This document shows, in pieces, positions 51,507 to 60,660 of a DNA stretch of 64,000 nucleotides. The DNA comes from G965250275 sp965250275. GTDB taxonomy: Bacteria > Pseudomonadota > Alphaproteobacteria > Rhodobacterales > Rhodobacteraceae. The position numbers and the translations under genes were made by a program. The notes beneath the pieces are model-generated. The model was not told the origin of the DNA. It saw nothing but the letters and a program-made list of their open reading frames with translations, and searched no databases. Every line of letters starts with the position of its first letter. The stretch's first letter is position 1. The DNA is taken from assembly GCA_965250275.1 (NCBI GenBank), contig OZ252297.1, forward strand, positions 2,356,001-2,420,000, written 5' to 3'.

Positions 51507-53081
51507 CTACTTGGAGCCGAGGGACTCCAAAATCATGTCCGAAGCATCTCCGATCGTGAAGCTGCCCGGTTTCTGGCGCGGTGGGAATTCCTCGAACGTG
51601 GCGAGGAAGTTGCCCACGTAGTCTGCCGCTGGCAGCAGAAGGTATGCGCGGTCGATGTACCAATCCCAGTATGTGTTCGACGTGATGTTCGAACGCTCAT
51701 AAGGATCGCGCCGCAGGTTGAAGAGCAACGGAATCCGCAACTCGGTCCAGGGTTCAGCCCAGGCCCGCAACGTCTGCGGATAGCGATGCTCCAGGAAGAT
51801 GGCCTTCCAGTCGTTGTAGCGCAGCGCCGTCAGATCACCGTCATCCGAGAAGTAAAAAATCTCGTTGCGTGGAGAAGTTTCCTCTTCGCCCAGCAGGTAT
51901 GGCAGCGAGTTGTACCCATCCAGATGAACTTTGTACTCCCGACCAATCGCCTGCACACCACCTTCCATCAGCTGTTCTTTGATGTCCGGAACGCCAGCCA
52001 TGGCCATGAAGGTTGGCAGCCAGTCCATGTGATGCATGATCTCGTTCGAAACCGTGCCGGCTTCGATTTTGCCGGGCCAGCGCACCATCGCGGGTACGCG
52101 GAAACCGCCTTCCCAGTTGGTGTTCTTTTCACCACGGAACGGGGTCATCGCTGCATCCGGCCAGGTGTTCATATGCGGGCCGTTGTCGGTCGAATACTGC
52201 ACAAAGGTTTTGTCGGCGATGCCCAGTTCGTCCAGAAGATCCAGTAACTGACCCACATGCATGTCATGCTCAAGCATGCCTGCGGTGTATTCGTCCGCCA
52301 CGCCGCCAACGATTTCGTTGGCCTGATCGCGCATTTCGTCTTTGACGTGGGTGCGGAAGTGCATGCGCGTGCCGTTCCACCAGACGAACCATGGCACACC
52401 GGCTTCTTCCTGGCGTTTGATGAAGTCGATGGCAGCGGCAAGCGTTTCATCGTCGACGGTCTCCATGCGCTTGCGCGTCAGCGGGCCGGTGTCTTCGATC
52501 GTTCCGTCCGCCTTGGAGCTGATCACGCCGCGTGGGCCAAACCGTTCCCGAAACTCGGGGTTCTGCGGGTAGTCTTCGTTCTCGGGTTCTTCTTCCGCAT
52601 TCAGGTGGTAGAGATTGCCGAAAAACTCATCAAATCCATGGTTTGTGGGCAGCATTTCATCCCGGTCGCCCAAGTGGTTTTTGCCAAACTGACCGGTGGC
52701 ATACCCCTGTTCCTTCAGAAGGCCGGCAATGGTCGGATCTTCGACCTGCATACCCTCTGGCGCGCCCGGCATCCCGACCTTGGAAAGCCCGGTGCGGAAT
52801 ACCGACTGCCCGGTGATGAAGGACGACCGTCCGGCGGTGCAGGATTGCTCGCCGTAGTAATCGGTGAAGATGAGACCTTCATCTGCGATGCGGTCGATGT
52901 TGGGCGTTTCATAGCCCATCAGACCCATCGTATAGGCCGAGATATTGCTCTGGCCGATATCATCGCCCCAGATCACCAATATGTTCGGCTTCTCGCCATC
53001 CTGAGCAAGAGCGGCCCCAGTTGCCATACTCAGAACGGCGACGCCTGTGGCCAGCCTTCGGAGGGTTCGGGTTAACAGCAT
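51507..53081 (-). CDS. Exported arylsulfatase-type sulfatase 1
   Basis: A 524-residue sulfatase. The signal peptide ends near residue 27 (SMATGAALA). The metal block is PNILVIWGDDIGQSN near 32-46. The formylglycine motif is CTAGR in GEQSCTAGRSSF near 80, i.e. CxAxR instead of the usual CxPxR. WWNGTRMHFRTH and YSTDNGPHMNTW supply further active-site His and Asp. AAAGGA lies eight bases before ATG 53081. It is 72 bp after the paralogue encoded next and has exactly the same length. Cleavage of sulfate esters in the periplasm is expected. Confidence 0.92.
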   Translation of the reverse strand: MLLTRTLRRLATGVAVLSMATGAALAQDGEKPNILVIWGDDIGQSNISAYTMGLMGYETPNIDRIADEGLIFTDYYGEQSCTAGRSSFITGQSVFRTGLSKVGMPGAPEGMQVEDPTIAGLLKEQGYATGQFGKNHLGDRDEMLPTNHGFDEFFGNLYHLNAEEEPENEDYPQNPEFRERFGPRGVISSKADGTIEDTGPLTRKRMETVDDETLAAAIDFIKRQEEAGVPWFVWWNGTRMHFRTHVKDEMRDQANEIVGGVADEYTAGMLEHDMHVGQLLDLLDELGIADKTFVQYSTDNGPHMNTWPDAAMTPFRGEKNTNWEGGFRVPAMVRWPGKIEAGTVSNEIMHHMDWLPTFMAMAGVPDIKEQLMEGGVQAIGREYKVHLDGYNSLPYLLGEEETSPRNEIFYFSDDGDLTALRYNDWKAIFLEHRYPQTLRAWAEPWTELRIPLLFNLRRDPYERSNITSNTYWDWYIDRAYLLLPAADYVGNFLATFEEFPPRQKPGSFTIGDASDMILESLGSK

Positions 53082-53153
53082 CAACAGCATCCTTTCATTG
53101 CTTTGACCTCTATCCTGCGCCCGCCACCGACGAGCGCAGAACCATGAAAACAG

Positions 53154-54728
53154 TTATTGGTTGCCTTGAGACCCGGCCATCATGGCTTCCATGACGTTGT
53201 CCAGGTTAAAGCTGCCGGGTTTCTGGCGTGGCGGGAATTCCTGGAAACTCTTCAGCCATTCCGCGACATAGGCCCCGGCTGGTGCAAAGACGAACATGTG
53301 CTCGACCCACCAACGCTGATAGCCCATGGCATCTTCGGCTTCAGCCCGCTCGAAGGGATCCATGCGCAGGTTGGTCAGCGACGGCGCCCGCAAAACCTCG
53401 AAGGGGGACGTCCAGACTTTGTAGCCTTCGGCCATCTGTTTGAGGTAGGTGAACTTCCAGTCGTTGTACCGCAGCGCGGCAACTGACCCGTCGTCCGTCC
53501 AGTAGATGAACTCCGAACGCGGCCATTCCCCGTCGCCTTTCAGTGCCGGGCCCAGGTCGTAGCCGTCCAGATGCACCTTGTATTCACGGCCAATGGCCTG
53601 CACGCCGCCATCCAGAAGCTTTTGCTTGATGTCCGGCTCGCCGGCTGCGGCCAGCAAGGTCGGCAGCATGTCCTCGTGCGCGCCGATGTCATTGATCACG
53701 GTGCCCGGATCAATGGTGCCGGGCCAACGGATCAGCGTGGGCACACGAAAGCCGCCTTCCCACTGGGTGTTCTTCTCACCTTTGAACATCGTGGTGCCGC
53801 CATCCGGCCAGGTGAACGTCTCCGCCCCGTTGTCGCTGGAGTACATCACGATGGTATTGTCGGCGATGCCAAGCTCTTCCAGCTTGTCGAGCAGCTGCCC
53901 GACATGGCCATCATGTTCGACCATCCCGTCGGCATAGATACCGTAGCCGGTGACGCCTTCGCTTTCTTCCTTGAGATGTGTGAAGATGTGCATCCGGGTG
54001 GAATTCCACCACAGGAAGAAGGGCTTATCCTGTTCTGTGGCTCGATCCATGAAATCCAGCGCCGCGGCGGTCACTTCTTCGTCCACGGTCTCCATCCGTT
54101 TGCGGGTCAGGGGGCCGGTGTCTTCGATAGAGCCATCAGCCGAGGATTTGATCACGCCACGCGGTCCGAACTGTTCTTTGAACGCGGGGTCGGTCGGATA
54201 GTCGGGGTTCTCAGGCTCTTCTTCGGCATTGAGGTGATAGAGGTTCCCGAAAAACTCATCGAACCCATGGTTGGTGGGCAGCATTTCATCCCGGTCGCCA
54301 AGGTGGTTCTTGCCGAACTGACCGGTCATGTAACCGAGCGGTTTCAGCAGGCCAGCGATGGTTGGATCCTCGATCTTCATTCCCTCGGGTGCGCCGGGCA
54401 GACCAACTTTGGTCAATCCCGTCCGCATCGGTGACTGTCCGGTGATAAAGGCCGCGCGCCCCGCGGTGCAGCTTTGCTGGCCATACCAATCGGTGAAAAG
54501 CGCGCCTTCCGCGGCGATCCGGTCGATGTTGGGGGTGCGGTATCCCATCATGCCGCGGTTATACGCGCTGGCGTTAAATTGCCCGATGTCGTCGCCCCAG
54601 ATGATCAGGATATTGGGTTTCTGATCTTGCGCCCAGAGTGGTGCTGCGAGCATCACCGAGGCGGCAATGGCGGCGACACGTTGTAATGGTCGGCGCCACG
54701 CTGGAACGGAATTCTCAGACTGTTTCAT
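53154..54728 (-). CDS. Exported arylsulfatase-type sulfatase 2
   Basis: A 524-residue paralogue of the next gene downstream. The signal peptide ends near residue 32 (MLAAPLWAQ). PNILIIWGDDIGQFN, the formylglycine motif CTAGR in QQSCTAGRAAF, GFDEFFGNLYHLNAEEEP and YSSDNGAETF mark the active site. The start at 54728 has GAGGAC 7 bp upstream and gives a normal signal peptide; longer frames do not. It is the first gene of a sulfatase-sulfatase-phosphatase series that is divergent from a Crp-type regulator. Confidence 0.92.
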   Translation of the reverse strand: MKQSENSVPAWRRPLQRVAAIAASVMLAAPLWAQDQKPNILIIWGDDIGQFNASAYNRGMMGYRTPNIDRIAAEGALFTDWYGQQSCTAGRAAFITGQSPMRTGLTKVGLPGAPEGMKIEDPTIAGLLKPLGYMTGQFGKNHLGDRDEMLPTNHGFDEFFGNLYHLNAEEEPENPDYPTDPAFKEQFGPRGVIKSSADGSIEDTGPLTRKRMETVDEEVTAAALDFMDRATEQDKPFFLWWNSTRMHIFTHLKEESEGVTGYGIYADGMVEHDGHVGQLLDKLEELGIADNTIVMYSSDNGAETFTWPDGGTTMFKGEKNTQWEGGFRVPTLIRWPGTIDPGTVINDIGAHEDMLPTLLAAAGEPDIKQKLLDGGVQAIGREYKVHLDGYDLGPALKGDGEWPRSEFIYWTDDGSVAALRYNDWKFTYLKQMAEGYKVWTSPFEVLRAPSLTNLRMDPFERAEAEDAMGYQRWWVEHMFVFAPAGAYVAEWLKSFQEFPPRQKPGSFNLDNVMEAMMAGSQGNQ

Positions 54729-54935
54729 AATACATGTCCTCAACGTCATGACGGACCTTGAATGGGTCCATAAGTCATTGTTCAAACTGAATGACCGGAG
54801 ATTGGTCAGCAGCTACGATCTCTGTTCCGTCCCGACCAACTCGCATGCCCCAGGCCTTGGTTTCGGAATCAGATTGCATCCATTTTAGGCGATGGGATAT
54901 GTTCGAAATACATCAAATGATGGGTTTGGAACGAT
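54729..54935. promoter_or_regulatory. Divergent promoter region, sulfatases and Crp-type regulator
   Basis: A 207-bp gap. Near the regulator start lies ATGT-TCGAAAT-ACAT (54899-54913), a 4-bp-arm inverted repeat that might be an autoregulatory site. The spacing to either start is compatible with a regulator that controls both genes. No firm promoter was assigned. Confidence 0.4.
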
Positions 54936-55622
54936 ATGTTTTCTGCGTCTGATCAGGGACTGATTGAGGGCTTGAAGGAGCGCGGCTGGTTCGCTTCGCG
55001 CAGTCGGACTTTCCAGAACGATCTCATTGGTGCGGCGATCCAGCGTGACTTCCAACCGGGTGAAGCGCTGTATCGGGTTGGTGATCGCGGCGAGGGGCTT
55101 TATGGCATCCTTTCCGGAGCCGTGCAGGTCACAGTGCCCGCCGATGACGGGCAGGAGTTCACCGCGCATCGTGACGAAGCGGGATTCTGGATCGGCGATC
55201 TTGCTTCGCTATCGGATGGGACGCGCCTTGTTTCGGTTGAGGCAACCATTCCGACACGGACGTTGTTCGTGTCAAACAGCCGGATCGAGCAGATGCTCGA
55301 TCGCCAGCCGCTCTACTGGCGGGATTTCTATGCGCTGACCCATGAAAACATGCAGACGGCGCTGCGCATTCTGGCAAATCTGGCGGTGACGCGTGCGGAT
55401 CGTCGGCTGGCCCTGAGACTTCTGCATCTTCAGGAAGCGGTTGCCAGCACAAGCGGCTGGATCGAGATTTCGCAGGATGCGCTCGCCAGCCTTGTGGCCG
55501 TCTCAGTTCCCACGACACAAAGAGCGCTCCGCGGATTTGCGGACGAGGCGCTGATTGAGTTGGGCTATGGCAGGATCCGCGTTCTGGACAGCGCGGCGTT
55601 GCTCGAACGGTGTCAGACCTGA
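54936..55622 (+). CDS. Crp/Fnr-family transcriptional regulator
   Basis: A 228-residue regulator. A cyclic-nucleotide-binding-like domain at about 25-120 (FQPGEALYRVGDRGEGLYGILSGAVQV) is followed by a dimer helix and a winged helix near 170-215 (ISQDALASLVAVSVPTTQRAL). No Cys cluster for an Fnr iron-sulfur centre is seen; the only Cys is near the C-terminus. Divergent from the sulfatase genes, it is their likely regulator. The ligand is unknown. Confidence 0.9.
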   Translation: MFSASDQGLIEGLKERGWFASRSRTFQNDLIGAAIQRDFQPGEALYRVGDRGEGLYGILSGAVQVTVPADDGQEFTAHRDEAGFWIGDLASLSDGTRLVSVEATIPTRTLFVSNSRIEQMLDRQPLYWRDFYALTHENMQTALRILANLAVTRADRRLALRLLHLQEAVASTSGWIEISQDALASLVAVSVPTTQRALRGFADEALIELGYGRIRVLDSAALLERCQT

Positions 55623-55638
55623 CAGCCTGCCTCTGACA

Positions 55639-56763
55639 TCAAACGAAAGCCCGCAGGCGAGCTGCGTGATGCGAGGCTAGTGCACGGACCTCATCGCGAA
55701 TTGGGCCGGCGCGTGGTGGATCCCGCAAAGTTGAAAACCAATGATCAGGTGGATTGCGCCCGGCCGCGCGTTTCCAGGTGAGATCGCGAAGCACGTCCTG
55801 CGCGGGGTTGGCCAGATGATCCGGTATCTCGATCCCATTCAAAACACCCCAGACTCCCGTCCAAAGGCGACCGACCGACCATGGGTTGTACCCCCCACCA
55901 CCCAGCACCAGCAGTCTTGGTGCGGCGTGCATCAGTGCCGCGACCACCGACCAATGCGTATTGTTGGACAGGGTCAGCCGGGACAGGGGGTCTTCGGCAA
56001 CAGCATCCGCGCCGCATTGAAGGACGATGACGTCAGGGCGCCAGTCCTGAACCGCAGGCAGAATGACCTGATCGCGGACGAGGGCGAACTCGTCGTCGTT
56101 CAGATCCCGGGGCAGGGGACAATTGAAAGCCGCTCCGCCAGCGGTCTCGGTTTGCGCACCGGTGAATGGCCAGCGCCGCGCCTCGTGAGTGGAAATCAGG
56201 CGCACCTTGTCTGATCCCCGAAACGCGACCTCAACTCCATCGCAGTGATGGGCGTCGATATCGACATAGGCGATGCGGGTCAGGCCCTGACGCAACAGCG
56301 CCAGAATCGCCAGAACCGGGTCATTGAGATAGCAGAACCCGCCCGCGTGATCTGCCATCCCATGATGCGTACCGCCGCCGGGGTTGTAGACCACACCCCC
56401 GTTGCGCAGCAGATCCGTGGCCAGCAGAGAACCGCCTGCTGCGGTGGCGGGCCTGCGATACATCTCAGGGAAAACCGGGTTGGACAGGGTCCCGATCTGG
56501 TGGCGGTCCCGGGTTTCGTCACTCACCTGCTGGGCAGTTTCGGCGTGTTGAAGGGCGGCAACGTACCGAGGGGTGTGAAACTGCGTCAGGGCCGCGGGTT
56601 TTGCGCGTGGGCTGGTCTGAAATTGCGTGTCGGGCAGCCATCCGAGCGCGCGGCACAGATCGGTGACTGTGGGCACCCGGGGTATCGCCAGCGGGTGCAC
56701 CCGCCCATAGCTCGACCCGCGATAGATCTCTGATCCGATGAAGATGGGGGCCGATAGGGTCAT
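55639..56763 (-). CDS. Histone deacetylase-family protein (AcuC/acetylpolyamine amidohydrolase type)
   Basis: A 374-residue zinc amidohydrolase. The active-site block GGGTHHGMADHAGGFCYLND near 125-144 contains the His pair, VDIDAHHCDGVEV near 165 the metal Asp-His, and GADAVAEDPLSRL near 253 the second Asp. The catalytic Tyr loop is probably GGGGYN near 290. ATG 56763 starts the conserved part; no strong ribosome site is visible. Such bacterial enzymes deacetylate acetyl-CoA synthetase, polyamines or amides. It is convergent with the Crp-type gene and divergent from the octaheme cytochrome. Confidence 0.88.
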   Translation of the reverse strand: MTLSAPIFIGSEIYRGSSYGRVHPLAIPRVPTVTDLCRALGWLPDTQFQTSPRAKPAALTQFHTPRYVAALQHAETAQQVSDETRDRHQIGTLSNPVFPEMYRRPATAAGGSLLATDLLRNGGVVYNPGGGTHHGMADHAGGFCYLNDPVLAILALLRQGLTRIAYVDIDAHHCDGVEVAFRGSDKVRLISTHEARRWPFTGAQTETAGGAAFNCPLPRDLNDDEFALVRDQVILPAVQDWRPDVIVLQCGADAVAEDPLSRLTLSNNTHWSVVAALMHAAPRLLVLGGGGYNPWSVGRLWTGVWGVLNGIEIPDHLANPAQDVLRDLTWKRAAGRNPPDHWFSTLRDPPRAGPIRDEVRALASHHAARLRAFV

Positions 56764-56918
56764 GGGGCGACAGTAGGGCGTCTTGCCGAAATGCAAAGGG
56801 GGCGTGGCGGGCGTGGTTGGAAGATGCCAGATTGGGTGTAGCGTGCATTGACCGACTCCGGGCCGCTGGTTACGACTTGTTGGCCGGGGTGCCCGATTGG
56901 TCAAAGCGCGGAGCCGCA

Positions 56919-58865
56919 ATGTCTTTATTCGATTTCTTGCGATCCGGAGCCGGAGCCTTCGCGGCACTTCTTTTTGCGTCAGTCTGCAATGCCCAAGACG
57001 ACGAACCGCTGCGCTATGTCGGGACAGCACAGTGCGCGGAATGCCATGCCGATGCCGTGGAGGCGTGGGAAGGGTCCCATCATGCTCTGGCCTGGACGCT
57101 CCCGTCGCCAGGCACCGTTCTGGGTGATTTCGATGGCGCTGAGTTTGCGCATGACGGCACCTTGACGCAGTTTCGGACCCAAGACGGGACATACTACGCG
57201 ACGGTCACGGAAAAGGACGGCGTCACAACCGACTACCCGGTGCACTCCGTTGCCGGTGTCGCGCCGCTGCAGCAATACCTGCTGGAAACCGAGCCGGGCC
57301 GGCTACAGAGCTTTGACGTGGTCTGGGACGTGGATCAGGCCCGCTGGTACCATTTGTATCCGGATCAGGACCTGCCGCCGGATGATGGGTTGCATTGGAC
57401 CGGACCCTACAAAACCTGGAATGCGCGCTGCGCGGAGTGTCACGCCACGGGGTATGAACGGAACTATGGCGCGCAGACGCGCAGCTATGCCTCCACGCAG
57501 GCTGAAATTGGCGTGGGGTGCGAAGCATGTCACGGGCCGGGATCGGCGCATATCGGCTGGGCGAACGGTGCAGAGCTGACGCAAAGTGAACCGGCGTTGG
57601 ACGCTTACGGGTTTTCGATGACATTCGGTGTGGATGCCGAGGCCGATATCCAACAATGCGCCACGTGTCACTCCCGCCGTGAGGCCCTGACGGACGGCAA
57701 TCCATTGCCCGGAACGAACTTTCATGACGCCCACCGGCTCGCGCTGCTGCGGCCGGGGCTTTACCATCCGGACGGTCAGATCCTGGACGAGGTCTATGTC
57801 TACGGCTCTTTCCTGCAATCCAAGATGTATGCCCAGGGGGTGAGCTGCATGGATTGTCATACGCCACACACGGCGAAACTGATCGCGGATGACAATTCAC
57901 TCTGCACGCAATGCCATTCCGAAGCGGGAAACGATCGCTTCCCGACCCTGCGGCTGGCCAGCTACGACGATCCGGCTCATCACTTTCATCCGGCTGACAG
58001 CGTTGGCGCCCAATGCAAAAGCTGCCACATGATCGAGCGGACCTACATGGGGATCGATGGCCGTCGGGATCACAGTTTTCGTATTCCGCGCCCCGATCTG
58101 GCCAGCGAAACCGGGGGCCCGGACGCCTGCACCGATTGTCATGCCGATCAAACCTCCGAATGGGCCGCTGCGCAGATCGAAGACTGGTATCCGGACGCCA
58201 GGAACCGTGGGCCGCACTACGGTCAGGCGCTGGCGCTCGGGCAGTCTGATCCCGTTGCTGCGTCGGGGTCTCTGCGCGATCTCGCACTCGACCCGGATGC
58301 CGCTGGTATTGTCCGTGCAACCGCACTCTTCCTGTTGCAGCCCGTTCAGGATGCTCAACTGGCAGAAGACGTCACGCCACTTTTGCAGGATCCGGATCCC
58401 TTGATCCGGGCGGCGGCGTCTGAGCTACAGGTGAACGCGCCTGTCTCCGAACGTGTCGAACGACTGGCACCTTTGCTGGCAGATCCCAGGCAAATGGTGC
58501 GGATGTCGGCGGCACGGCAGTTTCTGGGGCTGCCGGCAGATGCGCTGCGCCCGAGTCAACAGGCCCTCCTGCGCGAAAGCAATCGCGAGTGGCAGCGTTC
58601 GCTTGGTACGCGGCTCGATTTTCCCGAAACACATCTTGTTCTTGGTGGTCTGGCGCTGACGCTCCGCAACTATCCCGGTGCGCTGGCGGCGTTCCGCGAA
58701 GTAGTCACGTTGGATCCGCAACGCGCCGAGGCCTGGTCTATTCTGATCCGGTTGACAGATGCCACCGAAGGGCGCGCTGCTGCCCGGCGCCTAATGGCGC
58801 AGGCCTTGCAAAGATTGCCGGACAATCCAGATTTAAGGGCGCTGGCGCAGCAAATGGACCCCTGA
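56919..58865 (+). CDS. Exported octaheme cytochrome c with HEAT and TPR repeats
   Basis: A 648-residue protein. A signal peptide ends near residue 26 (LLFASVCNAQ). Eight CxxCH haem motifs occur between about residues 40 and 407: CAECH, CAECH, CEACH, CATCH, CMDCH, CTQCH, CKSCH and CTDCH. From about 435 HEAT-like helical pairs follow (LLQDPDPLIRAAASEL, LLADPRQMVRMSAARQF), then one or two TPR units near 575-645. GGAG precedes ATG 56919. It resembles cytochrome c554-type proteins with repeat tails of unknown function. Periplasmic electron transfer or a reductase role is likely. Confidence 0.9.
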   Translation: MSLFDFLRSGAGAFAALLFASVCNAQDDEPLRYVGTAQCAECHADAVEAWEGSHHALAWTLPSPGTVLGDFDGAEFAHDGTLTQFRTQDGTYYATVTEKDGVTTDYPVHSVAGVAPLQQYLLETEPGRLQSFDVVWDVDQARWYHLYPDQDLPPDDGLHWTGPYKTWNARCAECHATGYERNYGAQTRSYASTQAEIGVGCEACHGPGSAHIGWANGAELTQSEPALDAYGFSMTFGVDAEADIQQCATCHSRREALTDGNPLPGTNFHDAHRLALLRPGLYHPDGQILDEVYVYGSFLQSKMYAQGVSCMDCHTPHTAKLIADDNSLCTQCHSEAGNDRFPTLRLASYDDPAHHFHPADSVGAQCKSCHMIERTYMGIDGRRDHSFRIPRPDLASETGGPDACTDCHADQTSEWAAAQIEDWYPDARNRGPHYGQALALGQSDPVAASGSLRDLALDPDAAGIVRATALFLLQPVQDAQLAEDVTPLLQDPDPLIRAAASELQVNAPVSERVERLAPLLADPRQMVRMSAARQFLGLPADALRPSQQALLRESNREWQRSLGTRLDFPETHLVLGGLALTLRNYPGALAAFREVVTLDPQRAEAWSILIRLTDATEGRAAARRLMAQALQRLPDNPDLRALAQQMDP

Positions 58866-58991
58866 CGGCGGCGGTCTTTGCGATCCGCTCGGCGGGCACC
58901 ATCAAATCACCACAGTCTTGCCCAAACCGTTGCACGAGCGTTTGCCAAGGTTTTTTTATCGGGCGGGGGCCCGATCGGGAGACTCTGACCT

Positions 58992-59240
58992 ATGCTTACT
59001 CGTCCTATGGAGCCGCGGCACTTCAAGCTGTTCACGCTGCTGGACCAGCAAAACCGAAGCCATCAGACCACAACACGTCTGATACGTGCCGCGCGCCGCG
59101 CGCCGGATGAAATGGCGATGCTCGCGGTGCGCGATCTGGCGCTAAAGTCGTGGGATCAGCCCGAAATCACCGAAAACGAAGATGACTCAGCCCCGGAACC
59201 CCGTAGCAACTACGAATTTTTCAGAGCTGTCCGCGCGTGA
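58992..59240 (+). CDS. Small hypothetical protein (82 residues)
   Basis: The frame has ATG 58992 with a GGGAG about 10 bp upstream. The product is charged, with no signal peptide or membrane span: a helical N-terminus with HFKLFTLLDQQNR and RAARRAPDEMAMLAV, then an acidic C-terminal part. I do not recognise a family. The last 54 bp overlap the 3' end of convergent rlmE, which makes the reality of the gene less sure. Confidence 0.45.
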   Translation: MLTRPMEPRHFKLFTLLDQQNRSHQTTTRLIRAARRAPDEMAMLAVRDLALKSWDQPEITENEDDSAPEPRSNYEFFRAVRA

Positions 59241-59888
59241 GGCCGGCGGTTTGACGTTCGCCACTTTGGTGAACTTCTCTTTCAAGAGCTTTTGAAGCTC
59301 GCCTTCGGCACCGCCCGCAAGCACTTTTGCGACGAAAGTGCCTCCTTCCTCCAAAACATCAAATGCGAAGTACGCAGCCGTTTCGCAGAGCGCGATGATA
59401 CGCAAGTGATCGGTCTGCTTGTGCCCGGATGACGACGCGGCCATATCTGACATCACCACATCCGCCGGTCCGTCCAGCCAGGCTTTGACCTGCTCGTCGG
59501 CGCCATCGTCCATGAAGTCAAGAACATGAAGCTCGGCGCCGGGAATTGGTTCGACTTCTTGCAGATCGATTCCCAGTACGCGGCCCACGGCTTTGCCGGA
59601 TTTCTCGCCCAGTGCGTTGACCCGTTTCACCGCGACCTGGCACCATCCGCCGGGCGCGCAGCCCAAATCGACCACGCGCGCGCCGGGTACGAGGAACCTG
59701 TACTTGTCGTCGAGTTCAAGAATCTTGAACGCGGCGCGGCCCCGGTACCCTTCGGACTGCGCCCGTTTGACATAAGGGTCGTTGAGTTGCCGCTGAAGCC
59801 AGCGCGTTGAGCTGAGTTTCCGGCCCCTCGCGGTCTTGACCTTGACCTTGAGATCACGCTGCCCGCGTCCGGATGTGTTTTTGGCCAT
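59187..59888 (-). CDS. rlmE: 23S rRNA 2'-O-ribose U2552 methyltransferase RlmE (FtsJ)
   Basis: A 233-residue SAM-dependent methyltransferase. A basic N-terminus, then the SAM motif VVDLGCAPGGWCQVA near 72-86, GIDLQEVEP near 104, VVMSDMAASSSGH near 142-154 and KVLAGGAEGEL near 187 are those of RlmE. The catalytic K-D-K set (Lys near 55, Asp near 146, Lys near 187) appears intact. It methylates U2552 of 23S rRNA. A 110-bp gap separates it from the small secreted gene upstream. Confidence 0.95.
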   Translation of the reverse strand: MAKNTSGRGQRDLKVKVKTARGRKLSSTRWLQRQLNDPYVKRAQSEGYRGRAAFKILELDDKYRFLVPGARVVDLGCAPGGWCQVAVKRVNALGEKSGKAVGRVLGIDLQEVEPIPGAELHVLDFMDDGADEQVKAWLDGPADVVMSDMAASSSGHKQTDHLRIIALCETAAYFAFDVLEEGGTFVAKVLAGGAEGELQKLLKEKFTKVANVKPPASRADSSEKFVVATGFRG

Positions 59889-59956
59889 CGTGCTGCGCTC
59901 CCTTTGACATCGGGGTAGCGTGGCCCGCGCATCTGATCAACCCTGTGTCGGGAGAG

Positions 59957-59977
59957 GGCCGGGCGCTACGCCCGGCC
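59957..59977 (-). terminator. GC-rich hairpin after the first small secreted gene
   Basis: GGCCGGGCG and CGCCCGGCC form a perfect 9-bp stem with a CTA loop, 22 bp after the stop of the gene at 59999-60508. No U-tract follows on the minus strand, so it is a weak or partial terminator before rlmE. Confidence 0.55.
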
Positions 59978-59998
59978 GCACTGTAGGATGCGTGTTGA

Positions 59999-60508
59999 TC
60001 AGCTGTTGAGACAGGTCCGACCCATCTCCATGGCCGATTTGGTGCCTTTCAGGGGCAGCTCGAACGTTCCGATGCCCTGATCCTGTTTCACCGTCAGCGT
60101 GTTGCCATTCGCAAGCGCACTGACCAACTCGGGATTATTCAACAGTACATAACCACCACGGTAGTTGGGGTTGCTGGTCCCATTCACGACACCTTTGGCG
60201 TCCGCTGTGAATGACTGCCCGTCCACGGACAGGATGATCGGTCGCGTCTCACCATCTTTGAGCGTGGTCTGGCTTTCGGTGAAAAATGCAATGAAACCAA
60301 AGTCGTTGCCTTGCTTGCCCACGCCCATCTGAAAGACGTCACCATCGGGTTCCTGCGTTTCGACGAGACACCCGCCGGTTTCATTGATTTTGAAGACGGT
60401 CCAGCCTTCGGTCTCGCCAAACCGGGTGTAGGTTTCCTGGGCAAACGCGGTGCTTCCCGCGGCGGTGGCCGCAACAATCAAAGCCGTCAGTGTTTTAGAA
60501 TGTTTCAT
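59999..60508 (-). CDS. Small exported protein, paralogue 1 (distantly IalB-like)
   Basis: A 169-residue exported protein. The signal peptide ends near residue 23 (AATAAGSTAFA). The mature part starts ETYTRFGETEGWTVFKINET and has two Cys, near 48 and 166, probably a disulfide. A beta-rich pattern with GTFELPLKGTKSAMEMG at the end resembles invasion-associated locus B proteins in outline, but this is weak. It is strongly related to the next gene upstream, and both lie between ppx and rlmE. Function unknown. Confidence 0.8.
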   Translation of the reverse strand: MKHSKTLTALIVAATAAGSTAFAQETYTRFGETEGWTVFKINETGGCLVETQEPDGDVFQMGVGKQGNDFGFIAFFTESQTTLKDGETRPIILSVDGQSFTADAKGVVNGTSNPNYRGGYVLLNNPELVSALANGNTLTVKQDQGIGTFELPLKGTKSAMEMGRTCLNS

Positions 60509-60609
60509 CGTTCTTCCGAGTTCTTTGGGACTACGAGGCCAACCCTACTGCACAACATATCGTTTGCAATAAAATTGCCTGACGCCGTTTGCCATGGACG
60601 GGAACGAAA

Positions 60610-60634
60610 AATGCCGGGCGCAAGGCCCGGCATT
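60610..60634 (-). terminator. Rho-independent terminator after the second small secreted gene
   Basis: AATGCCGGGC pairs with GCCCGGCATT around a 5-nt loop, 26 bp after the stop at 60661. On the minus strand it is followed by a T-rich stretch (ATTTTTCGTT), giving a good intrinsic terminator. Confidence 0.8.
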
Positions 60635-60660
60635 CAAACTTTTATTGACTGTCCGTCAGA

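Noticed and set aside
58951..58975. T7 tract next to a 7-bp hairpin after the octaheme gene
   Set aside because: The T-run precedes the hairpin on the plus strand and would be an A-run after it on the minus strand, so it is not an intrinsic terminator in either direction.
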